A stretch of DNA of 64,000 nucleotides from Dehalococcoidales bacterium (GCA_028716225.1 JAQUQE010000001.1:219407-283406); one strand, 5' to 3'. Numbered from the stretch's first letter, positions 36,444 to 44,982 are shown. Program-made: numbers and translations. The notes: generated by a model not told the origin, from the letters alone.

Positions 36444-37541
36444 AGAACAAACTGGAAGATTTAAAGGCTAGAGTATCTATGGCTCTGGTGCATCTTTGAC
36501 ATTAAGGCTAAAGAGAAGGAGATTGCTCGACTGGAGAAAGAGACTGCCGAGACTGGTTTCTGGTCGGATCAGAAGAAGGCACAGGGTATGATGCAACGGC
36601 TGGCAGACAACAGGAAGCTGGTTGAGCGGTGGCGCGGGTTAGAGAAAAGGGTAGCCGATACCACGGAGCTTCTCAATCTGGTTGAGGAGGAAAGCAACGA
36701 ACAACTCGAGGGAGAAATACAGTCCGAAGTTGAAGAGATGGCTGCCCACCTGGATGAAATGGAACTCGAGCTGGCCTTTAGCAGCGAGTATGACACCAGA
36801 AATGCCATTCTGTCTATTCATGCCGGGGCGGGCGGTACCGAGTCCCAGGACTGGGCAGAGATGCTGATGAGGATGTACCTACGCTGGGCTGAGCGGCATG
36901 GCCACCGGGCGGAGATACTCGACGTCTCTCCGGGTGAAGAGGCGGGAGTGAAGAGCGTAGTTATTGAAATTACCGGCAGCTATGCTTACGGTTACCTGCA
37001 ATCGGAGCACGGGGTTCATCGTCTGGTCCGCATCTCTCCTTACGACGCTGACCGTGCCCGTCATACCTCATTCGCTATGGTTGAGGTTATGCCCGAGGCC
37101 GAGACCGATGTTGATATCAGGATAGAGCCGGATGACATCAGGGTCGATGTCTTCCGATCCAGCGGACCGGGGGGACAGCACATGCAAAAAACGAGCAGTG
37201 CCGTCAGGATAACCCATCTGCCGACGGGATTGATAGCGACTTCACAGAGCGAGCGCTCCCAGCACCAGAACAAGGAGATTGCCATGAAGCTGCTTCAGTC
37301 ACGGCTGCTGGAACTTGAGCTTAAGAAAAAAGCTGAAGAAAGAGCACGGCTGAAGGGAAAACGCATATCGGCGGGCTGGGGCAACCAGATTCGCAGCTAT
37401 GTTCTGCATCCCTACCGGATGGTAAAAGATCACCGGACGAACTATCAGACCGGTAACACCGACGACGTACTGGACGGAGGATTGGACGGACTGATAACCG
37501 CCTATCTCAGGGATAATATCGGAGGGGAAGAAGATGATTAG
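36431..37541 (+). CDS. prfB: Peptide chain release factor 2, programmed +1 frameshift
   Basis: Recognises UGA and UAA stop codons. Frame 0 starts at ATG 36431 (after GGAAGG), reads 22 codons to CTT and meets TGA at 36497-36499. A +1 shift continues as GAC ATT AAG and runs to 37541, giving 369 residues; without it no normal N-terminus exists. The catalytic GGQ is in GPGGQHMQKT (residues 247-249). The stop-recognition tripeptide, usually SPF, reads SPY (residues 202-204). The coding parts are 36431-36496 and 36498-37541. It overlaps the next gene by eight bases. Confidence 0.96.
36482..36500 (+). promoter_or_regulatory. prfB programmed frameshift site
   Basis: The slippery sequence CTTTGAC is at 36494-36500, with the in-frame TGA at 36497. 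The upstream bases CTGGTGCAT put GGTG three bases before CTT, where E. coli has AGGGGG; GGTG can still pair with the CACC of the anti-Shine-Dalgarno, though weakly. When RF2 is scarce the ribosome slips and RF2 is made. Confidence 0.92.
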
Positions 37542-38685
37542 AAAGACAGCCCCGCTGGTACTGGCTGCCTTCATGCTACTCACCCTTTTTAGTCCGGGTA
37601 TGGTCCGGGCCGGGGATGGGCCGAGGGTACTGGATAACTCGGTGCAGGCGGAGTTTCCCTACCGGATCAGTTTCAGTCTGTCGGCAGATAGTGCTGTCGA
37701 TATTACCGATATCCGTCTCTGCTACCGGGTTGACCAGACAAACTTCGCCCTGGTCAGTAGTGAAGTCTATATTGATTTTGCGCCGGCTACCAGCGTCTCT
37801 ATTGACTGGGCCCTGGAAATGCTAAGAATAGGAGGCCTTCCTCCCGGGTCCAATCTGGAATACTGGTGGACGGTAGAAGATGCCAACGGCGATAGGATAT
37901 CCACACCACCGGCCGGAATAGTGTTTGATGACAACCGCTATTCCTGGCAGAGTCTGACCGAGGGCCAGGTCACCATGTACTGGTATCAGGGAGATCAATC
38001 ATTTGCCGGGGAGTTAATGCTGGCTGCCCAGCAGGCGCTTGGACGTCTTAACGAGTATACCGCTGCCCAGCTAGAGCGGCCGGTTAAGCTCTATATCTAC
38101 GCCGATGCCCAGGATCTGCGGGGGTCGATGATCTATTCCCAGGAGTGGACGGGCGGGGTTGCCTTCACCCGCTACGGGATTATGGCTATCGGTATTGCTC
38201 CTGATAAGCTTGACTGGGGTCGGAGAGCAATCGCCCATGAGCTAACCCACCTGGTCATCCACCAGGTGACGCTCAACCCTTATAACACCATACCGACCTG
38301 GCTCGACGAGGGCCTGGCGATGCGTAGTGAAGGGCCGCTGCCGGAATCATTCCGCTCCTATCTGGATAGGGCGATAGCGGAGGGCAGCCTTATCTCGGTA
38401 CAGAGCCTGGCATCGCCGTTTTCCGCTTACACCGATAAGGCCTCCCTTTCCTACTCCCAGAGTTATAGCCTGGTTGAGTTTCTCACCGAGAGCTACGGTC
38501 AAGACAAGATGTTTGATCTGTTAAATACCTTTCAAGAAGGCAGCACCTATGACGGGGCACTGATAAAAGTATACGGCTTCGATATGGATGGTCTGGACTA
38601 TCTGTGGCAGGACTGGGTCACTCGGTCAGGGCAGCCTACTGCAGAGAACGGCCTGCATCTTGAGCTGGAAAAAGTCGCTAGTTGA
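37534..38685 (+). CDS. Exported peptidase MA-like zinc metalloprotease
   Basis: A 383-residue protein with a signal peptide (MIRKTAPLVLAAFMLLTLF, cut after about VRAG). The gluzincin motif HELTHLVIH with downstream WLDEGLA gives HExxH plus Glu, as in the peptidase-MA-like family. The first half is beta-rich (extracellular-looking), and GYDFM-type helices end the protein. It probably acts outside the cytoplasmic membrane on unknown proteins. GGAGGGG at the end of prfB sets ATG 37534. It starts a run of three exported proteins. Confidence 0.85.
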   Translation: MIRKTAPLVLAAFMLLTLFSPGMVRAGDGPRVLDNSVQAEFPYRISFSLSADSAVDITDIRLCYRVDQTNFALVSSEVYIDFAPATSVSIDWALEMLRIGGLPPGSNLEYWWTVEDANGDRISTPPAGIVFDDNRYSWQSLTEGQVTMYWYQGDQSFAGELMLAAQQALGRLNEYTAAQLERPVKLYIYADAQDLRGSMIYSQEWTGGVAFTRYGIMAIGIAPDKLDWGRRAIAHELTHLVIHQVTLNPYNTIPTWLDEGLAMRSEGPLPESFRSYLDRAIAEGSLISVQSLASPFSAYTDKASLSYSQSYSLVEFLTESYGQDKMFDLLNTFQEGSTYDGALIKVYGFDMDGLDYLWQDWVTRSGQPTAENGLHLELEKVAS

Positions 38686-39587
38686 AAGTGAGGATGAAGT
38701 CGAGACCGGTGAGAAGAATTCTTACGGTTGCCTTGATATTGGCCGGACTGCCGTTTTTGTTATCATCCTGTGCTCCCGGCATACCAGCGGATGAATACTA
38801 TCAGCTTCAGGCCGATCTGGATGCGGCAGAGCAGAAAATAGACGAAATAACAGCAGAACTGGCGCAGCTTGAAGCAGACCACCAGGAACTACAAGGCAAG
38901 TATAACAGCCTGTATAACGACTGTCAGAGCTCGCGGGACAGCTACCAGAAGCTGCTGGAGCGGCTGGAGCAGTCAGAGATGGCGGATATTTCCTGGCCGG
39001 AGCTGAAGGAATTTCTCGAGCAGGATGATACCGATAGACTGACCTACATCGGGGGCAGATTTGATTGCAGCGGCTTTGCCATCACCCTGAGAGATCATGC
39101 CACCAGGTGTGGCATCCGGTGCGCCTACGTCGAGATAAGCTTCTCCGTGGACAGCGGGCATGCCTTAAACGCCTTTGAAACAACGGATATGGGCCTGGTC
39201 TATGTCGATTGTACCGAGGCCGACATGATAGCTTATGTCAAGCTAGATGAGCCTTACGGCACAATTAGCCTGGACGGGGTAAAGTCCGAGTATATCGTCT
39301 GCAGCGGAGACCCTGCCGAGTTCTGGGGACCGCTGGACTATAAGACCCATGCCAACCCCTTTAGTTACAGCTACTATACCGACTACCAGCGACGGGTCGA
39401 GTTCTACGGCGACAGTATCGAGGCCTACAACGAGGCGGTTAGAATGTACAATCACGGCAGCGAGCAGTGGTCATACGACCAGCTGACATCGTGGCTGGAC
39501 AATATCAATGCTCTGAGAGAAGACCTGGGCACCCATTACCCTCTGGATGACGGGCAGATAAAGAACATCGAAACCTACTGGAACTAA
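38682..39587 (+). CDS. Coiled-coil lipoprotein with a transglutaminase/papain-like domain
   Basis: A 301-residue protein with lipobox LLSSC (Cys about residue 29). A coiled coil follows (residues 38-95, LDAAEQKIDEITAELAQLEADHQ). The globular part has FDCSGFAITLRDHATRCG, DSGHALNAFET and LVYVDCTE, a likely Cys-His-Asp triad of a transglutaminase-like fold. Substrate unknown. TTG 38682 overlaps the previous stop; GTG 38688 or ATG 38694 are also possible. Spacing suggests an operon with the metalloprotease. Confidence 0.78.
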   Translation: MKVRMKSRPVRRILTVALILAGLPFLLSSCAPGIPADEYYQLQADLDAAEQKIDEITAELAQLEADHQELQGKYNSLYNDCQSSRDSYQKLLERLEQSEMADISWPELKEFLEQDDTDRLTYIGGRFDCSGFAITLRDHATRCGIRCAYVEISFSVDSGHALNAFETTDMGLVYVDCTEADMIAYVKLDEPYGTISLDGVKSEYIVCSGDPAEFWGPLDYKTHANPFSYSYYTDYQRRVEFYGDSIEAYNEAVRMYNHGSEQWSYDQLTSWLDNINALREDLGTHYPLDDGQIKNIETYWN

Positions 39588-39648
39588 AGGGTCGCTCCGG
39601 GAAATACATGAACAGTGCGAAAAGAGGAAATGACTTGAGGTTATACCG

Positions 39649-41247
39649 ATGATGAAAAGAGCCGCCGTAATCTTCTCCGTTTTAGTGCTGCTAAGCCTGC
39701 TCATTACCGGCTGCTGGCCGACAGTACCGCCAACCCCGGTCTCCCCCACCCCCGAAGGGGAGACCCTCACCCTGTACGGAGTTGATCCGTCGACCCTCGA
39801 CCCGGCAGTCTCCGGAGATACGACATCTCACGAATACATCATTCAGATATACAGCGGGCTGCTCCGGCTCGGTGATGACCTGGAGCCGGTAGCGGATATC
39901 GCCCGGGAATGGCAGATCAGTGAAGACGGCACTATCTACACCTTCTCTCTCCGGGATGATGTCAGGTTTCACGATGGCAGGGAGGTAAAAGCCGGGGACT
40001 TCAAGTACTCCTGGGAAAGGGCCTGCCACCCCGCTACCGGGTCCCTGACGGCGATTACCTACCTGGGCGATATTGTCGGAGTAAGCGAGGTGCTGGCCGG
40101 TAAAGCGGAAGAAATCAGCGGCGTTAAGGTTCTTGACGACCACACCCTGGAGGTAACCATTGACGCACCCAAGTCATACTTCCTGGCCAAGCTGACCTAT
40201 CCCACTTCTTTCGTGGTTGACCGGAATAACGCGTCATCAGGGGGCGAATGGTGGCGCCGGCCCAACGGCACCGGTCCCTTCAAGCTAAAACAGTGGCAGA
40301 ATAACACCCTGCTTATTCTGGGCAGGAACGAGATCTACTACGACCAGCCGGCTCAGGTCAGCCTGGTTGTTTTCCAGCTGTATAGCGGCATACCGATGCA
40401 TATGTACGAAAAGAGCGAAATCGATGTCACCGGCGTCTCAATGTACTATATCGATAAGGTCACCGATGAACGGGGTCCCTTTTATCAGGACCTGATGGTC
40501 ACCCCCGAGTTGAGCTTTTTCTACATCGGCTTCAATACCAATAAGCCCCCGTTTGACGACGCACTCATCCGTCGTGCCTTCACACACGCTGTGGATAAGG
40601 ACAAGCTGGCCTCGCTGGTCTTCCGGAATACGGTAGAACCGGCCAGCGGTATCCTGCCTACCGGGATACCCGGCTATAACGACAGCCTGAAGGGATTGGA
40701 ATACGATGTCGAGCTGGCCCGGGAACTGATTGCCCAATCCCGATACGGCGAAGCCGCCGGCCTGCCGCCGATCACGATTACCACTTCCGGGGAGGGAGGC
40801 GGTATATCCAGCGACCTGGAGGCAATTATCTACCAGTGGCAACAGAACCTGGGCGTAGAGGTAGAGGTCAGGCAGCTGGAATCAAAACGGTTCCTCTATC
40901 ATATTAGCGAAGAGGCGGACGAGATGTTTTTCTACGGATGGGTAGCCGACTACCCTCACCCGCAGGACTTTCTCGATATCCTCTTTCGCAGCGGTGCTGA
41001 GAATAACAACGGCGGGTACAGCAATCCCGAGGTAGATAACCTGCTTGATATGGCGAACATCGAGATGGATAATGACCTGAGCCTGGCCCTGTACCGGCAG
41101 GCAGAGCAGGAGCTGGTCAACGACGCCGCCTGTCTGCCTCTGTGGTTCGGGCGAAACTACGTTCTGGTCAAGCCTTATGTCGAGGGGTATCAGCTCAACC
41201 TGCTCGGTTTGCCCTCACTAAAAAACGTCTCCGTTAGACCTCACTGA
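39649..41247 (+). CDS. Peptide/oligopeptide-type ABC transporter substrate-binding lipoprotein
   Basis: A 532-residue family 5 solute-binding protein. The lipobox is LLITGC (about residue 24), followed by a Pro/Thr linker. Signature sequences are YSGLLRLGDDLEPVADIAREWQISEDGTIYTFSLRDDVRFHDGREVKAGDFKYSWER, FNTNKPPFDDALIRRAFTHAVDKD and FYGWVADYPHPQDFLDILF. Members bind peptides, nickel or sugars; the substrate is not set by sequence. No permease or ATPase gene is nearby, so it is an orphan binding protein or works with a distant transporter. GAGG precedes ATG 39649. Confidence 0.92.
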   Translation: MMKRAAVIFSVLVLLSLLITGCWPTVPPTPVSPTPEGETLTLYGVDPSTLDPAVSGDTTSHEYIIQIYSGLLRLGDDLEPVADIAREWQISEDGTIYTFSLRDDVRFHDGREVKAGDFKYSWERACHPATGSLTAITYLGDIVGVSEVLAGKAEEISGVKVLDDHTLEVTIDAPKSYFLAKLTYPTSFVVDRNNASSGGEWWRRPNGTGPFKLKQWQNNTLLILGRNEIYYDQPAQVSLVVFQLYSGIPMHMYEKSEIDVTGVSMYYIDKVTDERGPFYQDLMVTPELSFFYIGFNTNKPPFDDALIRRAFTHAVDKDKLASLVFRNTVEPASGILPTGIPGYNDSLKGLEYDVELARELIAQSRYGEAAGLPPITITTSGEGGGISSDLEAIIYQWQQNLGVEVEVRQLESKRFLYHISEEADEMFFYGWVADYPHPQDFLDILFRSGAENNNGGYSNPEVDNLLDMANIEMDNDLSLALYRQAEQELVNDAACLPLWFGRNYVLVKPYVEGYQLNLLGLPSLKNVSVRPH

Positions 41248-41268
41248 TTTCCCGTACCATAGTGGCGG

Positions 41269-41353
41269 CGGAGGGGGTGGGATTCGAACCCACGGTCGCT
41301 TGCGCGACAACGGTTTTCAAGACCGTCACCATAGACCACTCGGACACCCCTCC
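41269..41353 (-). tRNA. tRNA-Ser (anticodon TGA)
   Basis: Minus-strand class II tRNA with acceptor GGAGGGG/CCCCTCC, anticodon loop CTTGAAA, a long variable arm (GTCGCGCAAGCGAC hairpin) and T loop TTCGAAT. CCA is not encoded. Confidence 0.96.
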
Positions 41354-41572
41354 ATGATCACACTCAGCAGTGAGACGGTTTCCTGCAATTTCTCACGCTT
41401 ACCCAGATACGAATATAGAGTTACGATCTCTTGTTGCAATATTTCTGCCGGGCTTTGCAGTCAAGGGTAAATCCCCGACAACCACTGTTTATTATACCGA
41501 TAAGCTCGATAAATTGCCATGCCTGGATCGCTTCACATTTTATGTAACATGAAACATTTACGTCCTGCCTAT

Positions 41573-41602
41573 TTGACATACAAGACATACTTGTAATACG
41601 AT
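41573..41602 (+). promoter_or_regulatory. Promoter with an internal palindrome (putative operator) for the RHH gene
   Basis: TTGACA at 41573-41578 and TACGAT at 41597-41602 (18-base spacer; TAATAC at 41594 is an alternative). The spacer holds a perfect inverted repeat, TACAAG/CTTGTA, at 41579-41584 and 41590-41595 with five bases between. Such a site is well placed for autorepression by the ribbon-helix-helix product. The ATG lies six bases after the -10 box, so the message looks leaderless. Confidence 0.6.
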
Positions 41603-41608
41603 GTAGCC

Positions 41609-41884
41609 ATGAAAGAAAGCAAGAGCAAGCCAAACATATCAATAAGGATTGACCCTGAAGCATTGCACCAAGCGAAGGTGGAAGCTATCAAAGCTAAGAA
41701 GACGTTAGGTCAATGGCTGGAGGAAGCTATCAAGGAAAAGGCAGGAGAAGAAAAGGGGAGAACAGCCGGGGAGGGAAGCGAGGTCGCTGCGGAAAATAAA
41801 GGGGTGATAAGCCAAAAAGAGAGTAAAAAGATAGATAAAGCAGCCCCACCATCGGTTATATCGTTGCTCAAGCAGAGGAGATAA
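41609..41884 (+). CDS. Ribbon-helix-helix-like DNA-binding protein
   Basis: A 91-residue protein. NISIRIDPEALHQAKVEAIKAKKTLGQWLEEAIKEKA fits the Arc/CopG fold: a short strand (SIRID) followed by two helices, with TLGQWLEEAI as the second. The remaining 45 residues are a charged, probably disordered tail ending in SVISLLKQRR. Relatives are antitoxins, plasmid partition proteins or repressors; no toxin gene is adjacent. It has a promoter with an embedded palindrome, suggesting autoregulation. No ribosome binding site is visible. Confidence 0.7.
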   Translation: MKESKSKPNISIRIDPEALHQAKVEAIKAKKTLGQWLEEAIKEKAGEEKGRTAGEGSEVAAENKGVISQKESKKIDKAAPPSVISLLKQRR

Positions 41885-41999
41885 CAGTAACGAAATCAAA
41901 TGGTAACTCTGGCGTTTTCAAAACCTTCACCATAAGACACCGTCAAATCGATTGGCTGCCACTTTATGAAAAATAAGTAAGACCTGAAATCGGTAACAC

Positions 42000-42028
42000 T
42001 TGTCATATGTCTATCATGGTGATAGAAT
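42000..42028 (+). promoter_or_regulatory. Promoter of the histidine kinase/response regulator operon
   Basis: TTGTCA at 42000-42005 and TAGAAT at 42023-42028 with a 17-base spacer; start near 42035, leader about 88 bases. A perfect dyad CTATCA/TGATAG (42011-42016 and 42020-42025) sits across the spacer and -10 box and could be an operator. Confidence 0.62.
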
Positions 42029-42122
42029 CTCGCGTAAGGAAATAACCCGTAATAACAGGCGAGATTACCTCATTCCGAGAGACGGCAAACGGTAATCGCT
42101 AGAGAATGTCAGGCAGCGCGCT

Positions 42123-43667
42123 GTGAATAAGTCCAGGAATATTAATATCACACTGGAGAAAGCGGCCCGGGAGTGGCGGGACGTTTTCGATGCCATGACC
42201 GACTTCGTCTGGATAGCGGATCCGGATTACCGGGTCCTCAGAACCAACCGCGCTATTGCCGATTTTCTGAAAATGCACCCCCGGGACATGGTCGGCAGGC
42301 ATTGCTATGATTTGCTGCATAACAGTCACGGGCCGTCACCTGAATGTCCTCACCGGAGGGCCATTGCGTCCCAAAAAACCTGCAGCGGAGAGTTATATGA
42401 ATCCCATCTCGGCATCTATCTGGAAATAACCGTCTCGCCTCTCATCGATGATAACGGAGTCATGATAGGATCGGTCCACTTAGCCCGCGACGTGACCGGA
42501 CGAAAAACCGCCCAAGCAGCACTCAAGGCCTCGGAGGAGAAGCTGAAGCTCATCTTTCAATCGACAAGCGAAGGAATTGCCTGCTCCAACCTGGACGGCA
42601 ATATCAGCGAAGCAAACGATCCGGCTCTCCGCCTGTTCGGTTATAAAAGTAAAGAAGAGATCATCGGGCACAACTTCTTCGAGTTTATTATCCCGGAAGA
42701 CCATGCCCGGGCCAGGAAAAACATCGCGATGACAATAGCCATCGGGCAGGCCACCGGCGTTGAGTATACCTTCCTGAAAAGGGATGGTACTCGATTTCCC
42801 GGCGAGTTGAACGCCAGCGTCCTTAATGATGGCAGCGGAAAACCGGCCGGTTTTGTCGCCGTTTTCAGCGACATTACCGAGCGTAAGCAGCATGAAATAG
42901 CACTGGCCAGTTCTTACCGGCATGAGCTGGAGACAAGGAGAAAGCTGGAAGAGGAAAGAGGAAGGAGAATCAAATTTACCCACTATCTGGTACATGAGCT
43001 CAAGACCCCGCTCACTCCTATGGTGGCTTCCAGCGAGATGCTGACCAGAGAAGCTAAAGAGAGGAGAATTAAGCGGTTATCCCGGAACATCTACAGCGGC
43101 ACCCTGTCCCTGGAGAAGAGGGTTAACGAACTACTTGACCTGGCCAGAATCGAGATCGGGGAAATGAAGCTGAACCTGCAGCCGGTAGACCTGACCAAGC
43201 TCATTCCTGATACCGTAGAAAAGATGAGACCAATGATGGAGGATCGCGGGCAATCGTTAAGCCTTCGTCTTCCGGTAAGCTTACCTCAAATCAGCGCCGA
43301 TCCCTACCGTCTGGAGCAGGTCCTTATGAATCTGATCGGCAACGCGTCCAAGCACACACCTGATGGCTCTTCGATAACTGTCAGCGCCAGGCGAGAAAAG
43401 AATAGGCTGGCCATCGGAGTTCAAGACGACGGACCGGGCATCAGTAGTGCGGCCCAGAAGCACCTTTTTGACCCCTATTTCCGCTCCGAAGCGGCTCAGG
43501 ATACTAAGGAGGGGCTGGGCTTAGGGCTGCCCATCACCAGGCATATCGTGGAGCTTCACGGCGGGCGAATCCGGGTCAAGAGCAAAACGGGCCAGGGCAG
43601 TACCTTCAGTTTTTCCCTGCCCCTGTCAACCGAAACGTCTCTTGAAGAGAGGGGGCAACAGGAATGA
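42123..43667 (+). CDS. Cytosolic PAS-PAS sensor histidine kinase
   Basis: A 514-residue kinase without membrane segments. PAS 1 spans about residues 18-128 and holds two cysteines (Cys61 and Cys75 in CYDLLHNSHGPSPECPH); PAS 2 about 138-255. The HisKA box is HYLVHELKTPLTPM with phospho-acceptor His291. The ATP-binding domain has NLIGNASKHTP (N box), DDGPGIS (G1) and GLGLGLPITRHIVELHGG (G2). It autophosphorylates and passes phosphate to the overlapping response regulator. The input signal is intracellular; the Cys pair suggests redox or metal sensing (inference). It starts at GTG 42123. Confidence 0.93.
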   Translation: MNKSRNINITLEKAAREWRDVFDAMTDFVWIADPDYRVLRTNRAIADFLKMHPRDMVGRHCYDLLHNSHGPSPECPHRRAIASQKTCSGELYESHLGIYLEITVSPLIDDNGVMIGSVHLARDVTGRKTAQAALKASEEKLKLIFQSTSEGIACSNLDGNISEANDPALRLFGYKSKEEIIGHNFFEFIIPEDHARARKNIAMTIAIGQATGVEYTFLKRDGTRFPGELNASVLNDGSGKPAGFVAVFSDITERKQHEIALASSYRHELETRRKLEEERGRRIKFTHYLVHELKTPLTPMVASSEMLTREAKERRIKRLSRNIYSGTLSLEKRVNELLDLARIEIGEMKLNLQPVDLTKLIPDTVEKMRPMMEDRGQSLSLRLPVSLPQISADPYRLEQVLMNLIGNASKHTPDGSSITVSARREKNRLAIGVQDDGPGISSAAQKHLFDPYFRSEAAQDTKEGLGLGLPITRHIVELHGGRIRVKSKTGQGSTFSFSLPLSTETSLEERGQQE

Positions 43668-44353
43668 AACCAAACAGCATTCTCATCATCGAAGACAACC
43701 CCGATATCGTCGAGACGATTTCCATCGCCATCGAGATGCGGTGGACTGACGTCAAGATAGTCTCTTCCGCCCGGGGCGACCAGGGCCTCGAGATGACCGA
43801 GACCGAATCGCCCGACATCGTTATTCTGGACCTGGGGCTGCCTGATATCAGCGGTTTTGAAGTACTGAAGGGTATCCGCCTTTTCTCGGATGTCCCGGTT
43901 CTAATCCTGACAGCGAGAGCGGATGAAGCCGATATCGTCAAGGGTCTGGAATGGGGTGCTGATGATTATATGGTCAAGCCGTTCAAACAGCTCGAGCTGC
44001 TGGCGAGGATTCAAGGAATAGTACGGCGTCACAAACCCCTGATTAAGGATGCTCTAAGCTGCGGGCAATTATGCCTTCAGCTCAGTCCACCGCGGGTCAC
44101 CTTGGGATCAAAGGAAATAAAGGTATCCCGCACCGAGGCACTGATTCTGGAACAGCTGATGAGGAACCCGGGCAATGTCGTCAGCTACGAGAACATTTCC
44201 CGGGCAATGTGGGGAGACGACTTTCCTGAAGCCGCCCAGAGCATCAAGGTCCACATCCGCCATCTCCGGGAAAAACTGGAGCCTGATCCCGGTCATCCCG
44301 AGATGATCATCACCAGCCCCGGAGCGGGCTATTCGCTGGCCCGACCTTCCTAG
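43664..44353 (+). CDS. OmpR/PhoB-family response regulator
   Basis: A 229-residue DNA-binding regulator. The receiver has IEDNPDIVET, phospho-Asp in DIVILDLGLPDISG, Thr/Ala in LTARADEADIV and Lys in YMVKPFKQLEL. The winged helix follows with VSRTEALILEQLMRNPGNVVSYENISRAMWG and SIKVHIRHLREKLEPDPGHPEMIITSPGAGYSL. It overlaps the kinase gene by four bases (ATGA), so they form one pair. The direct repeats 130 bases downstream (44483-44552) are a likely target. Confidence 0.96.
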   Translation: MKPNSILIIEDNPDIVETISIAIEMRWTDVKIVSSARGDQGLEMTETESPDIVILDLGLPDISGFEVLKGIRLFSDVPVLILTARADEADIVKGLEWGADDYMVKPFKQLELLARIQGIVRRHKPLIKDALSCGQLCLQLSPPRVTLGSKEIKVSRTEALILEQLMRNPGNVVSYENISRAMWGDDFPEAAQSIKVHIRHLREKLEPDPGHPEMIITSPGAGYSLARPS

Positions 44354-44482
44354 CCCGCGTTTCATTCCGCCTGGAAACCATCGAGCACAGGTTTACCCCA
44401 TTTCTGAAACCGCCGCTGCCGCACAGACACAGCAAAGCCTCGCCCCTGAAAACGCTTGCCATCGATAGGCACCCGCCCAATC

Positions 44483-44552
44483 TTAACCAAACCTTAACCG
44501 GAAGGTTAATTTTCTTAACCGCCCGCGCTCCTCCATTAACCCCGGCTTAACC
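44483..44552 (+). promoter_or_regulatory. Phased TTAACC repeat array, putative response-regulator binding site
   Basis: TTAACC occurs at 44483, 44494, 44515, 44536 and 44547, with one inverted copy (GGTTAA) at 44504. The steps are 11, 21, 21 and 11 bases, i.e. whole turns of the helix, and the array is symmetric in spacing. OmpR/PhoB-type regulators bind direct hexamers at 11-base steps; the Bacillus PhoP box (TTAACA-like repeats) is very similar. The last copies overlap the place of a -35 box for the transcript starting near 44575, which lacks a normal -35, as expected for activation. Confidence 0.7.
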
Positions 44553-44561
44553 CCAATCCGA

Positions 44562-44567
44562 TACACT
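44562..44567 (+). promoter_or_regulatory. -10 element before the surface-protein operon
   Basis: TACACT lies seven bases before the GTG at 44575. No TTGACA-like box is found 16-18 bases upstream; instead the TTAACC copies at 44536 and 44547 stand there. I read it as an activator-dependent promoter that gives a leaderless or nearly leaderless message. Confidence 0.45.
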
Positions 44568-44574
44568 GATAGAT

Positions 44575-44982
44575 GTGATTTATCTGAGAATAGCCGTCTA
44601 CAGTTCGGAAACCATTGCCGAGAGGGTCAGTAAGTGTCTCAACGGTACGGAAACCACCCTGGTTCCCATCCTGCCGGGTGTATTTGCCCGGCGAGACTTT
44701 CCCGCGCTGGACCGGCTGCTGGATGCGGACCTGATCATCATGGAAGCTGCCTCACCGGATGCGACTAATGTATGCCAGCATTTGAAGAGATTCTGGCACG
44801 TACCTCTGATCATGCTGGTTGATCAGAGTCATGTCGACTGGGAGCAGTTGTGCTGGTGCGGAGCTTCGGGGTATATTCCACTCTCGGCGGGGGAGCGGGA
44901 GTTCGACTCGCGAATTAACAGCGCTACCCAAAACCTGATCGCCAAGCTATCGGTGCCCGCGAGGGGAGAATCAAGGTTATGA
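44575..44982 (+). CDS. Degenerate receiver-like protein (pseudo-receiver)
   Basis: A 135-residue protein with the outline of a CheY-type fold: strand LRIAVYSS, helix, strand ADLIIMEAASPDA, HLKRFWHVPLIMLVDQ, and WCGASGYIPLSAG. The phospho-acceptor Asp position (usually LIxxD) reads Glu (LIIME), the acidic pair of strand 1 is missing, and the Lys after the last strand is replaced (GYIPLS). Phosphorylation is therefore unlikely; it may act as a constitutive partner or adaptor. It overlaps the signal-peptidase gene by four bases. GTG is the start. Confidence 0.65.
   Translation: MIYLRIAVYSSETIAERVSKCLNGTETTLVPILPGVFARRDFPALDRLLDADLIIMEAASPDATNVCQHLKRFWHVPLIMLVDQSHVDWEQLCWCGASGYIPLSAGEREFDSRINSATQNLIAKLSVPARGESRL

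Noticed and set aside
36431-36500. Stop codon in prfB as a sign of a broken gene
   Set aside because: The TGA sits in CTTTGAC at the exact place of the known programmed frameshift, and the frame continues intact to the normal end.
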